From Variovorax sp. YR216 (GTDB taxonomy: Bacteria > Pseudomonadota > Gammaproteobacteria > Burkholderiales > Burkholderiaceae_C), in assembly GCF_900107745.1 (NCBI RefSeq), contig NZ_FNRO01000004.1, positions 372,001 to 436,000 on the forward strand: DNA of 64,000 nucleotides. Direction: 5' to 3'. Shown piece after piece: positions 1 through 8,368 of this stretch; position 1 is the stretch's first letter, and every line of letters begins with the position of its first letter. The notes beneath the pieces were generated by a model. That model saw nothing but the letters and a program-made list of their open reading frames with translations, did not search any database and was not told the DNA's origin. A program made the translations under genes and the position numbers.

Positions 1-285
1 GCGCATGCGGACAAGATCGCCGAGCGCATCGTGCAACTCGGCGGCGAGCCGGATTTCGGACCGAAGACGCTTCTCGATCGCAGCCATGCGGACTACGACG
101 AATCGCTGGACCTGCAGGCCATGGTGCGCGCCAACCTCGTGGCCGAGCGCATCGCGGTGGAAACCTACCGCCAGATGATCGCGCTGATTGGCGACAAGGA
201 CCCGACCACACGCCGCATGCTCGAGGAAATCCTCAGCGACGAGGAAGAACACGCGGACGAGCTCAAGGACTGGCTCGGTCACTGA
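1..285 (+). CDS. Bacterioferritin/ferritin-like protein, C-terminal part (5' end outside window)
   Basis: The frame is open from base 1 and has no convincing start inside the window; the GTG at 31 is internal, because the reading continues upstream with HADKIAERI. The visible 94 residues are the last helices of a ferritin-like four-helix bundle. HADKIAER and the late EEEHADEL carry the Glu/His pattern of a di-iron site, and QLGGEPDF is the loop typical of bacterioferritins. The expected role is iron storage or oxidation in the cytoplasm. The missing N-terminus leaves bacterioferritin versus a generic ferritin-like (DUF892/Dps-type) protein undecided, though bacterioferritin fits best. It converges on csbD across a shared hairpin terminator. 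Confidence 0.8.
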   Translation, partial: AHADKIAERIVQLGGEPDFGPKTLLDRSHADYDESLDLQAMVRANLVAERIAVETYRQMIALIGDKDPTTRRMLEEILSDEEEHADELKDWLGH

Positions 286-307
286 AGCCGCGATTCCCGC
301 ACCTCAC

Positions 308-335
308 AAGAAAGCCCGGCATGCCGGGCTTTCTT
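308..335. terminator. Bidirectional rho-independent terminator
   Basis: A perfect 9-bp stem (AAAGCCCGG at 311-319, CCGGGCTTT at 324-332) with a CATG loop lies between two convergent genes. It has A and T runs on both sides, so it can serve the ferritin-like gene on the plus strand and csbD on the minus strand. Confidence 0.85.
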
Positions 336-346
336 CTGGGCGTCGC

Positions 347-544
347 TCAGGGCTTGTCCGCCTCGCTGCGTAGCGCGTCCTTGACCTGCTCCTTGGTGTC
401 GCCGTAGGTCTTCTGCACCTTGCCGGCGGCCTGGTCCACCTGGCCTTCCGCCTTCAGCTTGTCGCTGCCGATCACCTTGCCTGCCGCTTCCTTGAGCTTG
501 CCCTTGGCTTCTTCCACGCGGCCTGAAACTTGATCCTTGTTCAT
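347..544 (-). CDS. CsbD family stress-response protein
   Basis: This 65-residue, highly charged protein (MNKDQVSGRVEEAKGKLKEA...) shows the CsbD pattern: an N-terminal KDQVxGRxEEAKGKxKE block followed by KLxAEGxxDQxAGKVQ. CsbD-like proteins are small cytoplasmic general-stress proteins of unknown biochemistry, often induced by sigma factors of the stress response. A GGAAA ribosome binding site lies about 6 bases before the ATG. The gene stands alone, with about 120 bases of upstream intergenic sequence in which I see no clear promoter. Confidence 0.88.
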   Translation of the reverse strand: MNKDQVSGRVEEAKGKLKEAAGKVIGSDKLKAEGQVDQAAGKVQKTYGDTKEQVKDALRSEADKP

Positions 545-668
545 GAGATTTCCTTTGCGAGTTGATGGAGGTTCACCGATGGTTCATTCGAACCACGTTC
601 TCCAATCTACGCAGCAGAAGTCCGGCCGAGCGCCGGGATGAGCGCGAACCGGTGTAGGACGCCGGCCC

Positions 669-1493
669 TCAGGCCGTGACGATCCAGCCTTCGAGTGGAT
701 CGACGGTGGATGGCAGCCCGTAGCCCGGCCCTTCACTCGTTCGGCGAGCCGCGCCCCAGGCGGCTTGGACGAGGCACATCACCGCATCGATGTGGTCACC
801 CTTGGCATCGGCCAGGAGCCGTTCCCGCAAATCGCCGTGCGCCACCAGCCGAAGTTCCAACCGCGCAGATCCCCGCTCCAGGGCTGCGAGAAGGTCATTG
901 CGAGCGAGCCGGCGTTCCGCCGTCTGCGCTGCGGCCTGGTCACTCTTGTAGCTGCGGCGGCCGACCAGTTCGCGCGCCAGCAGACCCGGATAGCCTTCCA
1001 GCGCGATCCGGTGACCGCCTTCGACCCCCACATGCAGACCGGGCAGCGAGGCGCCCGCGGCCATCAGGCGCGGCACCCCGGCATGAAGCATGAACGCCAC
1101 CGGCGGGTTGACCCACTTCATCGACGGGCTGGAACCCGCGGGACGATCCGTCGCGCGATGCGCGAACTTGCTGCCCACCAAACGTGCGGCGCAGAAGGCG
1201 GCAAAGGTGTCGCGAATCGTCGATCGATCGAGGGCGGCGTAGTGCTCGATGAGCAACTTCCACTCGGAAGGCCAGCCCAGATCGACGACCAGTTCGCGTG
1301 GCAGGCCGAACGGAAAATCGAACGCCCCGACCCACTGCGGCGTCTCGGCCAGCCAGCGGCTCCATGCATCCAGCGACGTGAAGCACTCGAAGCCATGGAG
1401 CGCGACCCGCCCGTCGCTCGATGCGCCCAGGGCGACCACGATCGGCTTGCGCGAAGTGGGTGCGCTCGAAAAATCGCAGCCGATCAGGAGCAT
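669..1493 (-). CDS. DUF429 domain-containing protein
   Basis: The 274-residue protein starts MLLIGCDFSSAPT. A longer open frame exists, but the first hydrophobic strand begins directly after this Met, so I take the ATG at 1493. Motifs seen are an N-terminal GCDFSSAP, GAFDFPFGLPRELV, and a C-terminal GDHIDAVMCLVQAAW. This matches the DUF429 family, which has an RNase H-like fold with acidic residues suggestive of a nuclease or nucleotide-processing site, but no established function. It lies 50 bases downstream of the BLUF gene on the same strand and may be co-transcribed with folE and BLUF. Confidence 0.75.
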   Translation of the reverse strand: MLLIGCDFSSAPTSRKPIVVALGASSDGRVALHGFECFTSLDAWSRWLAETPQWVGAFDFPFGLPRELVVDLGWPSEWKLLIEHYAALDRSTIRDTFAAFCAARLVGSKFAHRATDRPAGSSPSMKWVNPPVAFMLHAGVPRLMAAGASLPGLHVGVEGGHRIALEGYPGLLARELVGRRSYKSDQAAAQTAERRLARNDLLAALERGSARLELRLVAHGDLRERLLADAKGDHIDAVMCLVQAAWGAARRTSEGPGYGLPSTVDPLEGWIVTA

Positions 1494-1542
1494 GCAGCGC
1501 CCTGGATCCGCCGCGGCCCGCGCGGCGGTGTGCACCCGGGAT

Positions 1543-1965
1543 TCAGTGCCGCCCGACGATGGCGGCGGTGGCCATCAGTTCTTCGAGCAGCGCCAGCGAG
1601 ACCTTGCCCGAGACGGAGTACGGATCGAGCTCCGGCCGCTCGGAATACTTGAGCAGCGTCGACGCATTGAGCTTCGACAGGTTGACCTGCCCCATGGTCC
1701 AGCCGCCGAAACGGCGCTCCGAGATCTCTTCGTAATGCAGGAGCACCACGTCCTTGTGGCGGGGGTCCCTCTGAATGTGGCCGTAGAGCTCGCTGATCGC
1801 CGTTCGCCCGCCTTCGATCGCTTGCAGGAACACGCCGCCGCCATAGCAGAGGATGCCGGTGATGCCGCACGCCGTGTTGTGCGAGCGCGATTGGGCCAGG
1901 ATCGCGTCAATGGCTTCCTGGCTGGTGTCCACGGCGCGGCTGGCGTAGAGAAGACGTACGAGCAT
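1543..1965 (-). CDS. Short BLUF-domain blue-light photosensor
   Basis: The 140-residue protein has one BLUF (sensor of blue light using FAD) domain and a short C-terminal helical cap, with no output domain. The residues of the photocycle are present: Tyr7 (LLYASRA), Asn30 (SHNTACGITG), Gln48 (FLQAIEG), and Trp89 and Met91 (GGWTMG). Family knowledge says such short BLUF proteins signal by protein-protein contact, controlling for example motility or biofilm partners. I chose the ATG at 1965 because the domain begins at residue 2; a longer open frame would run into folE. The start is 5 bases after the folE stop, so the two genes are probably one transcript. Confidence 0.9.
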   Translation of the reverse strand: MLVRLLYASRAVDTSQEAIDAILAQSRSHNTACGITGILCYGGGVFLQAIEGGRTAISELYGHIQRDPRHKDVVLLHYEEISERRFGGWTMGQVNLSKLNASTLLKYSERPELDPYSVSGKVSLALLEELMATAAIVGRH

Positions 1966-1970
1966 GATGT

Positions 1971-2702
1971 TCAGCGCTGGCGCGGAAGGAGGGAAAGGAA
2001 TTCGCGGCGCAGGTTCGGGTCCTTCAGGAACACGCCGCGCATCACGGAGTTGATCATCTTGCTGTCCATCTCCTTGACGCCGCGCCACTGCATGCAGAAG
2101 TGCTCCGCCTCCACGACCAGCGCGAGTCCGTCCGGCTGTGTCTTTTCCTGGATCAGATCCGCGAGCTGGACGACGGCCTCTTCCTGGATCTGCGGACGGC
2201 CCATGACCCATTCGGCAAGGCGCGCGTACTTCGAGAGGCCGATCACGTTCGTCTTTTCGTTGGGCATGACGCCGATCCACAGCTTGCCGATGATCGGGCA
2301 GAAATGGTGCGAGCAGGCGCTGCGCACCGTGATCGGCCCGACGATCATCAGCTCGTTGAGATGCTCCGCATTGGGGAACTCGGTGAGCGAAGGCTGTGCC
2401 ACGTAGCGACCCTTGAACACCTCGTTGAGGTACATCTTCGCGACGCGCCGGGCGGTGTTGTCGGTGTTGTGGTCGTTCTCGATGTCGATCACGAGGCTTT
2501 GCAGCACGTGCTTCATCTTGCCCTCGACCTCGTCGAGCAGATGCTCGAGTTCGCCCGGCTCGATGAATTCGGCGATGTTGTCGTTGGCGTTGAAGCGTCG
2601 TCGTGCGGCCAGCAGGCGCTCGCGAATCTTCACGGACACGGGTGTGCCCTCGTCTTCATCCCCTTCCACGGGGCGCCGTGCGGCGTCGATGGTCCTTAGC
2701 AT
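1971..2702 (-). CDS. folE: GTP cyclohydrolase I
   Basis: The 243-residue enzyme converts GTP to 7,8-dihydroneopterin triphosphate, the first step of tetrahydrofolate and pterin synthesis. The Zn-binding and active-site signatures are visible: SACSHHFCPIIGKLWIGV and EAEHFCMQWRGV (Cys and His ligands). The N-terminal 40 or so residues are a variable extension before the conserved helical region. It is longer than the E. coli protein (222 residues), as in other beta-proteobacteria. It is followed at 5 bases by the BLUF gene. nudB, the next enzyme of the folate route, lies about 0.8 kb upstream on the same strand. Confidence 0.95.
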   Translation of the reverse strand: MLRTIDAARRPVEGDEDEGTPVSVKIRERLLAARRRFNANDNIAEFIEPGELEHLLDEVEGKMKHVLQSLVIDIENDHNTDNTARRVAKMYLNEVFKGRYVAQPSLTEFPNAEHLNELMIVGPITVRSACSHHFCPIIGKLWIGVMPNEKTNVIGLSKYARLAEWVMGRPQIQEEAVVQLADLIQEKTQPDGLALVVEAEHFCMQWRGVKEMDSKMINSVMRGVFLKDPNLRREFLSLLPRQR

Positions 2703-2772
2703 TCAAGCATCCTAACAGCGAATGGCCGCCGGCCGATTAGCCCTACAGCGCCCTACCCGCTTATGGTTGTTG

Positions 2773-3531
2773 CTACTGTTTCGATAGCAAAAAATCGGTC
2801 ACCAGCGGGAGATGGTCGGACATCCGCGCCCAGATCGGACCGCGAGGCACCGAGCAGGCGACCGGTGTGAGACGCCGCCCGTAGATGAAATCGAGCTGGG
2901 TCACAGGCAGCCGCGACGGGTAGGTCAGGATGCGTGGACCGCGCAGGTCGCTCGAATCCCGCATGCCCATGGCGTTCATCGCGTAGCGCATGCGCGCGCC
3001 CCAGTCGTTGAAGTCGCCTGCCACTACCAGTGCCTCGTCCGGCGGGATCTCGCGGTCGACGAACTCCCTCAGCTGGGCCACCTGCCGGATCCGGCTGCCC
3101 TTGATCAGCCCCAGATGCACCACGATGGCGTGCACCGGCCGCCCCTCGATGTCGATCACGACATGCAGCAGTCCGCGCTGCTCGAAGCGATGGTCCGAGA
3201 TGTCCTGGTGCGTCTTGCGCAACACCGGCCAGCGGGTCAGCAGCGCGTTGCCGTGCTCGCCGTGCCTGGTGATCGCATTGGTTTCGTAGACCGCGGTATA
3301 GCCTTCGGGCGCCAGGAAGTCGGCCTGCGGCAGCTCAGGCCAATGCCTGAACCGCATCGCCGCCTGGCGATTCATCTTGCGAACTTCCTGCAGGCACACG
3401 ATGTCCGCATCGAGTTGCTCGATGGCGTGGCCGAGATTGTGGATTTCGAGGCGCCGCGCCGGCCCGATGCCTTGCACACCCTTGTGGATGTTGTAGGTGG
3501 CCACGCGGAGGGTGTTCGCCTGCGGATTCAT
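2773..3531 (-). CDS. Endonuclease/exonuclease/phosphatase (EEP) family protein
   Basis: The 252-residue protein starts MNPQANTLRVATYNIHKG. It shows the EEP superfamily signatures: TYNIHKG, VCLQEV (metal-binding Glu), GDFNDWG (catalytic Asp and Asn), and MSDHLPLV (catalytic His). Such proteins hydrolyse phosphodiesters in DNA, RNA, phosphoinositides or lipids; the substrate cannot be read from the sequence. There is no signal peptide. The ATG overlaps the nudB stop codon as ATGA, so translation is coupled to nudB. In many beta-proteobacteria this gene sits between nudB and a cardiolipin synthase; here no such synthase follows. Confidence 0.88.
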   Translation of the reverse strand: MNPQANTLRVATYNIHKGVQGIGPARRLEIHNLGHAIEQLDADIVCLQEVRKMNRQAAMRFRHWPELPQADFLAPEGYTAVYETNAITRHGEHGNALLTRWPVLRKTHQDISDHRFEQRGLLHVVIDIEGRPVHAIVVHLGLIKGSRIRQVAQLREFVDREIPPDEALVVAGDFNDWGARMRYAMNAMGMRDSSDLRGPRILTYPSRLPVTQLDFIYGRRLTPVACSVPRGPIWARMSDHLPLVTDFLLSKQ

Positions 3532-3995
3532 CGCGCAAATTGTGGCAGGAGCAGGATCGCCTCGGCGTTCGATGGCGAAAAACAGGCATCGGCCGCCTCT
3601 CGGTAGGGCAGCCAGCGCCAGTCCGTGTGCTCGCGCGGGTCGAGCCGCGGCGTCACGCGGTCGGGGACGCACAGGCCGAAGAGGTGCTCCGTGTTGTGCG
3701 TCACGCCCGGCGCGTAGCGGGCGCGCCAGCGCGGGTAGATCTCGTAGATGTTCTCGAGGCCCCAGTCGACCAGCCGTGCAGCGAGCTCGGAGCCTTCGCC
3801 GCAGTCGATGCCCGTTTCTTCAGCCACCTCGCGGGCGGCGGTGAGCACCAGCGGCTCGTCTTCGGAGTTCCTGCTGCCGGTGACCGACTGCCAGAAGTCC
3901 TCGGCGTCGGCACGACGGATCAGGAGCACGTCGAGCGCCGGCGTGTGGATCACGACCAGCACCGACTCCGGAATTTTCCAGGGGCGCTCGCTCAT
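3528..3995 (-). CDS. nudB: Dihydroneopterin triphosphate diphosphatase (Nudix)
   Basis: The 155-residue Nudix hydrolase is predicted to remove pyrophosphate from dihydroneopterin triphosphate, the folate step after FolE. The Nudix box ends with a canonical REVAEETGI. Its first part, GSRNSEDE, has one more residue than the usual G-x5-E spacing. VTGSRNSEDEP and the late HTDWRWLPY resemble beta-proteobacterial NudB. The start MSERPWKIPESV lies 20 bases after aspS ends, and the stop overlaps the EEP start. Position after aspS is the standard place for nudB in this group. Confidence 0.88.
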   Translation of the reverse strand: MSERPWKIPESVLVVIHTPALDVLLIRRADAEDFWQSVTGSRNSEDEPLVLTAAREVAEETGIDCGEGSELAARLVDWGLENIYEIYPRWRARYAPGVTHNTEHLFGLCVPDRVTPRLDPREHTDWRWLPYREAADACFSPSNAEAILLLPQFAR

Positions 3996-4015
3996 GCTTG
4001 CAGCCCCTGCCCCGA

Positions 4016-5821
4016 TCAGTTGGCGGGTTGTGGGTTGCGCAGCTTGATGTGCAGCTCGCGCAGCTGCTTCTCGTCGACCGGGCTCGGCGCCTGCGTGAGC
4101 AGATCCTGAGCGCGCTGGGTCTTCGGGAAGGCGATCACGTCGCGGATCGATTCGGCGCCACTCAGGAGCATCACGAGGCGGTCCAGGCCGATGGCGATGC
4201 CGCCGTGCGGCGGGGCGCCGTACTGCAGCGCGTCCAGCAGGAAGCCGAACTTGTTCTGCGCATCCTCCGCGCTGATCTTGAGCGCGCGGAAGACCTTGCT
4301 CTGCACTTCCTCGCGGTGGATACGGACCGAGCCGCCGCCCATCTCGATGCCGTTGAGCACCATGTCGTAGGCCTTGGCGATGCACTTCTCGGGTGCCGAA
4401 TCCATGAGGTCCTCGTGGCCGTCCTTGGGCGCGGTGAACGGATGGTGCACCGCCGACCAGCGCTGACCTTCCTCGTCGAACTCGAACATCGGGAAGTCGA
4501 CGACCCACAGCGGCGCCCAGCGGTCGTCGAACAGACCAGCCTTCTTGCCGAAGGCGCTGTGGCCGATCTTGACCCGCAGCGCGCCGATCGCGTCGTTGAC
4601 GACCTTGGCCTTGTCGGCGCCGAAGAACAGGATGTCGCCGTTGCGCGCACCGGTGCGCGCAATGATTTCGGCCAACGAGCCGTCGTCGAGGTTCTTGACG
4701 ATCGGGCTCTGCAGGCCTTCGCGGCCGTTCCCGGCGTCGTTGACCTTGATGTAGGCGAGACCCTTGGCGCCGTAGATCTTGACGAACTCGGTGTAGGCGT
4801 CGATGTCACCGCGCGAGAGACCGCCCTCGGCGCCACCGCCCGGTACACGCAGTGCCACGACGCGGCCGCCGGTCATGCTGGCAGCCTGCGCGAACACCTT
4901 GAATTCGACATTGCGCATCACGTCGGTCAGCTCGGTGAATTCGAGCTTGACCCGCAGGTCGGGCTTGTCGGAGCCGTACTTGAACATGGCGTCGCCATAG
5001 CTCATGACGGGGAACGGCGGCAACTCGACCTCGGCCGCCGCACGGAACACCTTGCGGATCATGCCTTCGAACATCTCGCGGATCTCTTCCTCGGCCATGA
5101 ACGAGGTCTCGATGTCGATCTGCGTGAATTCGGGCTGGCGGTCCGCGCGGAGGTCTTCGTCGCGGAAGCACTTGACGATCTGGTAGTAGCGGTCGAATCC
5201 GGACACCATCAACAGCTGCTTGAAGAGCTGCGGCGACTGTGGCAGTGCGAAGAAGCTGCCGTCATGCACGCGGCTGGGCACGAGGTAGTCGCGCGCGCCT
5301 TCGGGCGTGGACTTGCCGAGCATCGGCGTCTCGATGTCGATGAAGCCGTTGGCGTCGAGGAACTTGCGCGTCTCCATCGTCACCTTGTAGCGCAGCATCA
5401 GGTTGCGCTGCATCGCGGGGCGGCGCAGGTCCAGCACGCGGTGCGTGAGGCGGGTGGTTTCGGAGAGGTTGTCGTCGTCGAGCAGGAACGGCGGCGTCAC
5501 GGAAGGGTTCAGCACCTTCATGTCGTGGCACAGGATTTCGATCTTGCCGCTCTTGAGGTTGTCGTTGGTCGTGCCCTCGGGGCGCGCGCGAACGAGGCCG
5601 GTGATCTGCAGGCAGTACTCGTTGCGCAGGCCCTCGGCGGTGGCGAAGGTGGCGGCCCGATCCGGGTCGCACACCACCTGCACATAGCCCTCGCGGTCGC
5701 GCAGGTCGATGAAGATCACGCCCCCATGGTCGCGGCGGCGATTCACCCAGCCGCAAATGGTGACGGTTTGCCCCAGGTGGGCTTCGGTCACGAGACCGCA
5801 ATAGTTTGTACGCATGGCCAT
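4016..5821 (-). CDS. aspS: Aspartyl-tRNA synthetase
   Basis: The 601-residue class II synthetase charges tRNA-Asp. An N-terminal OB-fold anticodon domain (MRTNYCGLV to about residue 110) precedes the catalytic core. Motif 2 is seen as [20 protein letters not shown], the GAD insertion lies in the middle, and motif 3 is near [13 protein letters not shown]. Length matches bacterial AspRS (about 590). Two in-frame ATGs (5821 and 5815) are possible starts. Whether it also charges tRNA-Asn (non-discriminating) depends on whether asnS and gatCAB are present elsewhere. It lies in the FmdB-DUF502-aspS-nudB-EEP operon. Confidence 0.97.
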   Translation of the reverse strand: MAMRTNYCGLVTEAHLGQTVTICGWVNRRRDHGGVIFIDLRDREGYVQVVCDPDRAATFATAEGLRNEYCLQITGLVRARPEGTTNDNLKSGKIEILCHDMKVLNPSVTPPFLLDDDNLSETTRLTHRVLDLRRPAMQRNLMLRYKVTMETRKFLDANGFIDIETPMLGKSTPEGARDYLVPSRVHDGSFFALPQSPQLFKQLLMVSGFDRYYQIVKCFRDEDLRADRQPEFTQIDIETSFMAEEEIREMFEGMIRKVFRAAAEVELPPFPVMSYGDAMFKYGSDKPDLRVKLEFTELTDVMRNVEFKVFAQAASMTGGRVVALRVPGGGAEGGLSRGDIDAYTEFVKIYGAKGLAYIKVNDAGNGREGLQSPIVKNLDDGSLAEIIARTGARNGDILFFGADKAKVVNDAIGALRVKIGHSAFGKKAGLFDDRWAPLWVVDFPMFEFDEEGQRWSAVHHPFTAPKDGHEDLMDSAPEKCIAKAYDMVLNGIEMGGGSVRIHREEVQSKVFRALKISAEDAQNKFGFLLDALQYGAPPHGGIAIGLDRLVMLLSGAESIRDVIAFPKTQRAQDLLTQAPSPVDEKQLRELHIKLRNPQPAN

Positions 5822-5849
5822 AGATGGATTCCGGCGCCCTTGGGCGCGT

Positions 5850-6470
5850 TTATTTGATCGCGATCGTTGCAGGGCCGCCAGGAACGACCACCCCCATCGA
5901 GACGATGTACTTGAGCGCGTCGTCCACGCTCATCCTGAGTTCGATGCAGTCGCTGCGCTTGAGCATCACGAAATAGCCGCCCGTCGGATTGGGCGTCGTC
6001 GGCACATAGACGCCGAGATACTCGCCGCCCCCCAGGTGCTCGACGACCTCCTGGCCGGGGGTGCCGGTCACGAAGGCGATCGTCCAGACACCCTCGCGCG
6101 GCCACTGGACCAGCACGGCGGTGCGGAATGCGTTGCCGTTCTCGGAGAACAGCGTGTCGGAAACCTGCTTGACGCTGGAATAGATCGACCGCACCACGGG
6201 GATGCGGCGAACCACCGCGTCACCCCAGCCCAGCAGGCGCTTGCCGACGAAATTGCTCGCGACCGCGCCGACGCTCAGCAGGATGGTCAGTGTCAGCAGC
6301 ACGCCGAGTCCGCGCACCTTGTGCTCGCTGAGGTACCTCTGCCACTCCTCCGGCAACAGCCACAGCGTCTGGTCGAGCGTGCCGATGATCCAGTTCAGCA
6401 CGGCCAACGTGATGGCCAGCGGAACGATGACCAGCAAGCCGGACAGCAGCCATTTGCGCAGGGCGAGCAT
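5850..6470 (-). CDS. DUF502 family inner-membrane protein
   Basis: The 206-residue protein has two N-terminal membrane segments ([18 protein letters not shown] and [18 protein letters not shown]). A soluble domain follows, with the DUF502 hallmarks [21 protein letters not shown], and [14 protein letters not shown]. The function is unknown; the family is widespread in bacteria and plants, where a plant member is linked to membrane traffic or defence. It is 28 bases upstream of aspS and 14 bases downstream of the FmdB gene, an arrangement conserved across beta-proteobacteria. Confidence 0.9.
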   Translation of the reverse strand: MLALRKWLLSGLLVIVPLAITLAVLNWIIGTLDQTLWLLPEEWQRYLSEHKVRGLGVLLTLTILLSVGAVASNFVGKRLLGWGDAVVRRIPVVRSIYSSVKQVSDTLFSENGNAFRTAVLVQWPREGVWTIAFVTGTPGQEVVEHLGGGEYLGVYVPTTPNPTGGYFVMLKRSDCIELRMSVDDALKYIVSMGVVVPGGPATIAIK

Positions 6471-6484
6471 GGCGGGGTGCAGCC

Positions 6485-6817
6485 TCAGTCCGCGCTGGAC
6501 GTGGGTGCCGCGGCGGGCGCAGCAGCCGGCGCCGGTGCGCTTGCGGGAGCCTCGGCCGGCTTGGCGGAAGCGTTGTCGGAGGGAGAGCTGACGGCGGTCT
6601 TGTCGCCGCCGGACTTGCTGCCGCCGGACTTGCCGCCGTCGCGGAAATCGGTGACGTACCAGCCGGAGCCCTTGAGCTGGAACCCGGCAGCGGTCACTTG
6701 CTTGCTGAACGCATCAGCGCCGCAAGTCGGGCACTCCGTCAGGGGAGCATCGGACATTTTCTGCAGCACATCCTTGGCAAAGCCACAGGCGCTGCACTTG
6801 TATGCGTAGATAGGCAT
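6485..6817 (-). CDS. FmdB-type zinc-ribbon protein
   Basis: The 110-residue protein opens with the FmdB zinc ribbon: MPIYAYKCSACGFAKDVLQ...ECPTCG, two CxxC knuckles in the first 40 residues. GSGWYVTDF follows, then a low-complexity Ser/Ala/Pro/Lys tail. FmdB-family proteins are putative regulatory zinc-ribbon proteins without a proven role. I chose the ATG at 6817, directly before the ribbon, over an upstream in-frame codon. It is the first gene of the operon running to the EEP gene. Confidence 0.88.
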   Translation of the reverse strand: MPIYAYKCSACGFAKDVLQKMSDAPLTECPTCGADAFSKQVTAAGFQLKGSGWYVTDFRDGGKSGGSKSGGDKTAVSSPSDNASAKPAEAPASAPAPAAAPAAAPTSSAD

Positions 6818-6864
6818 GGGTGGGGGACGAAAGAGGCGGCCGGCGGCCGCTCGCAAAGCCCTCG

Positions 6865-6870
6865 ATTATA
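6865..6870 (-). promoter_or_regulatory. Candidate -10 box for the FmdB-aspS operon
   Basis: Minus-strand TATAAT lies about 50 bases upstream of the FmdB start, in the 85-base gap after the symporter gene. No good -35 hexamer is seen at 16-18 bases, so this is a weak prediction resting on a perfect -10. Confidence 0.35.
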
Positions 6871-6902
6871 GGGGCGCCACCCCCGCCTGGGCGCAGTGCG
6901 GA

Positions 6903-8351
6903 TCAGGCGGGGTCGGCCGCCAGAGGCCGGTGCGGCGTGCGCGTATTGGCCACCCATTGCGGCGCCAGCGACCCCGCAACCATGCCCGTGAACGAGGCCA
7001 GCAGCCCCGCCAGTTGCGCCGGGAACATCTCGCTCCACGACGTCGCGAGGAACAGCAGCCACACGCCGATGCCCAGCACGACCGCGGCAACGGCGCCCTG
7101 CGTGGACGCACGCTGCCAGTAGAGCCCGCACACGAGCGGCACGAACGCCCCCACGAGCGGCACCTGATAGGCGCCGGACACCAGTTCGTAGATCGGCGTC
7201 CCCTGCATGCGGATCGCATAGGCGAGCACGCAGACACTGAACACCAGCACCGTGAGACGCATCGTCATGAGGTTCGAGCGGTCGCTGCCGGCCGGCCGGA
7301 ACTGGCGCCAGATGTTCTCGGTGAAGGTCACGCTGGGCGCCAGGAGGGTCGCCGAAGCGGTCGACTTGATCGCCGAGAGCAGCGCGCCGAAGAAGAACAC
7401 CTGCATGACGAAGGGCATCTTCTCGAGCACCAGCGTGGGCAGGACCTTCTGCGGATCTTCCTTCAGCAGCGTAGCGGTCTCGGTCGGCATGATCAGCAGG
7501 GCGCTCGCCACCAGGAACATGGGCACGAACGCGAACAGGATGTAGGCCACGCCGCCGATCACCGGCCCGAGCGTTGCCGCCCGGGTGCTGTTGGCCGACA
7601 TGACGCGCTGGAACACGTCCTGCTGGGGAATCGAGCCCAGCATCATCGTGATCGCGGCCGCGAAGAAGAAGATCATGTCCTTGAGCGTCGGCTCGGGCCA
7701 GAACTTGAAGAGGTCCTTGCTGAGCGCGAAATCGACCACCTTGTCTGCGCCACCAGCCATGTTGCCCGCGAACGTCGCGATCACGGCCAGCCCCAGCACC
7801 AAGATGATCATCTGGATGAAGTCGGTCACGGCAACCGACCACATGCCACCGAAGAGGGTGTAGGCCAGGATCGACACCACGCCGATCACCATGCCCATCG
7901 ACACCCCGATGGCACCGCCCGACAGCACGTTGAACACCAGCCCCAGCGCGGTGACCTGCGCGGACACCCAGCCCAGGTAGCTCAGCATGATGATCAGCGA
8001 GCAGGCGATCTCGATGAACCGGCCGTAGCGCTCGCGGTAGTAGTCGCTGATGGTGAGCAGCGTCATGCGGTACAGCTTGCCAGCGAAGAAGAGGCCGACC
8101 AGGATCAGGCAGGTGCCCGCGCCGAAGGGATCCTCGACCACCGCGTTCAGTCCACCCTCGATGAACTTGGCCGGAATGCCGAGCACCGTCTCCGACCCGA
8201 ACCACGTCGCGAAGGTGGTGGTCACGATCATGTAGAGCGGCAGGTGGCGCCCCGCGATCGCGAAGTCCGTCGTGTTCTTCACGCGCTTGGCCGCGTACAG
8301 GCCGATGGCGATGGTGACGAGCAGGTAGGCGATGACCAGGGTCAACAGCAC
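6903..8351 (-). CDS. Sodium:solute symporter family (SSS) transporter
   Basis: The 482-residue integral membrane protein has about 13 hydrophobic segments. It carries SSS-family features: an N-terminal AKRVKNTTDFAIAGRHLP, the GSETVLGIPAKFIEGG block, and SAIKSTASATLLAPSVTFTENI in the region that contributes to the Na+ site. It is expected to import an organic solute with Na+; the substrate is not readable. No ATG precedes the first helix. I take the GTG at 8351, which has GGAGA 7 bases upstream. It follows ubiB by 17 bases, but its function is probably unrelated to ubiquinone. Confidence 0.85.
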   Translation of the reverse strand: MLLTLVIAYLLVTIAIGLYAAKRVKNTTDFAIAGRHLPLYMIVTTTFATWFGSETVLGIPAKFIEGGLNAVVEDPFGAGTCLILVGLFFAGKLYRMTLLTISDYYRERYGRFIEIACSLIIMLSYLGWVSAQVTALGLVFNVLSGGAIGVSMGMVIGVVSILAYTLFGGMWSVAVTDFIQMIILVLGLAVIATFAGNMAGGADKVVDFALSKDLFKFWPEPTLKDMIFFFAAAITMMLGSIPQQDVFQRVMSANSTRAATLGPVIGGVAYILFAFVPMFLVASALLIMPTETATLLKEDPQKVLPTLVLEKMPFVMQVFFFGALLSAIKSTASATLLAPSVTFTENIWRQFRPAGSDRSNLMTMRLTVLVFSVCVLAYAIRMQGTPIYELVSGAYQVPLVGAFVPLVCGLYWQRASTQGAVAAVVLGIGVWLLFLATSWSEMFPAQLAGLLASFTGMVAGSLAPQWVANTRTPHRPLAADPA

Positions 8352-8368
8352 GGCAAGTTCTCCAAAAA

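Noticed and set aside
1543..2280. Longer version of the BLUF protein starting inside folE
   Set aside because: The extra 105 residues are antisense-like low-complexity sequence overlapping folE in another frame; the BLUF domain starts right after the ATG at 1965.
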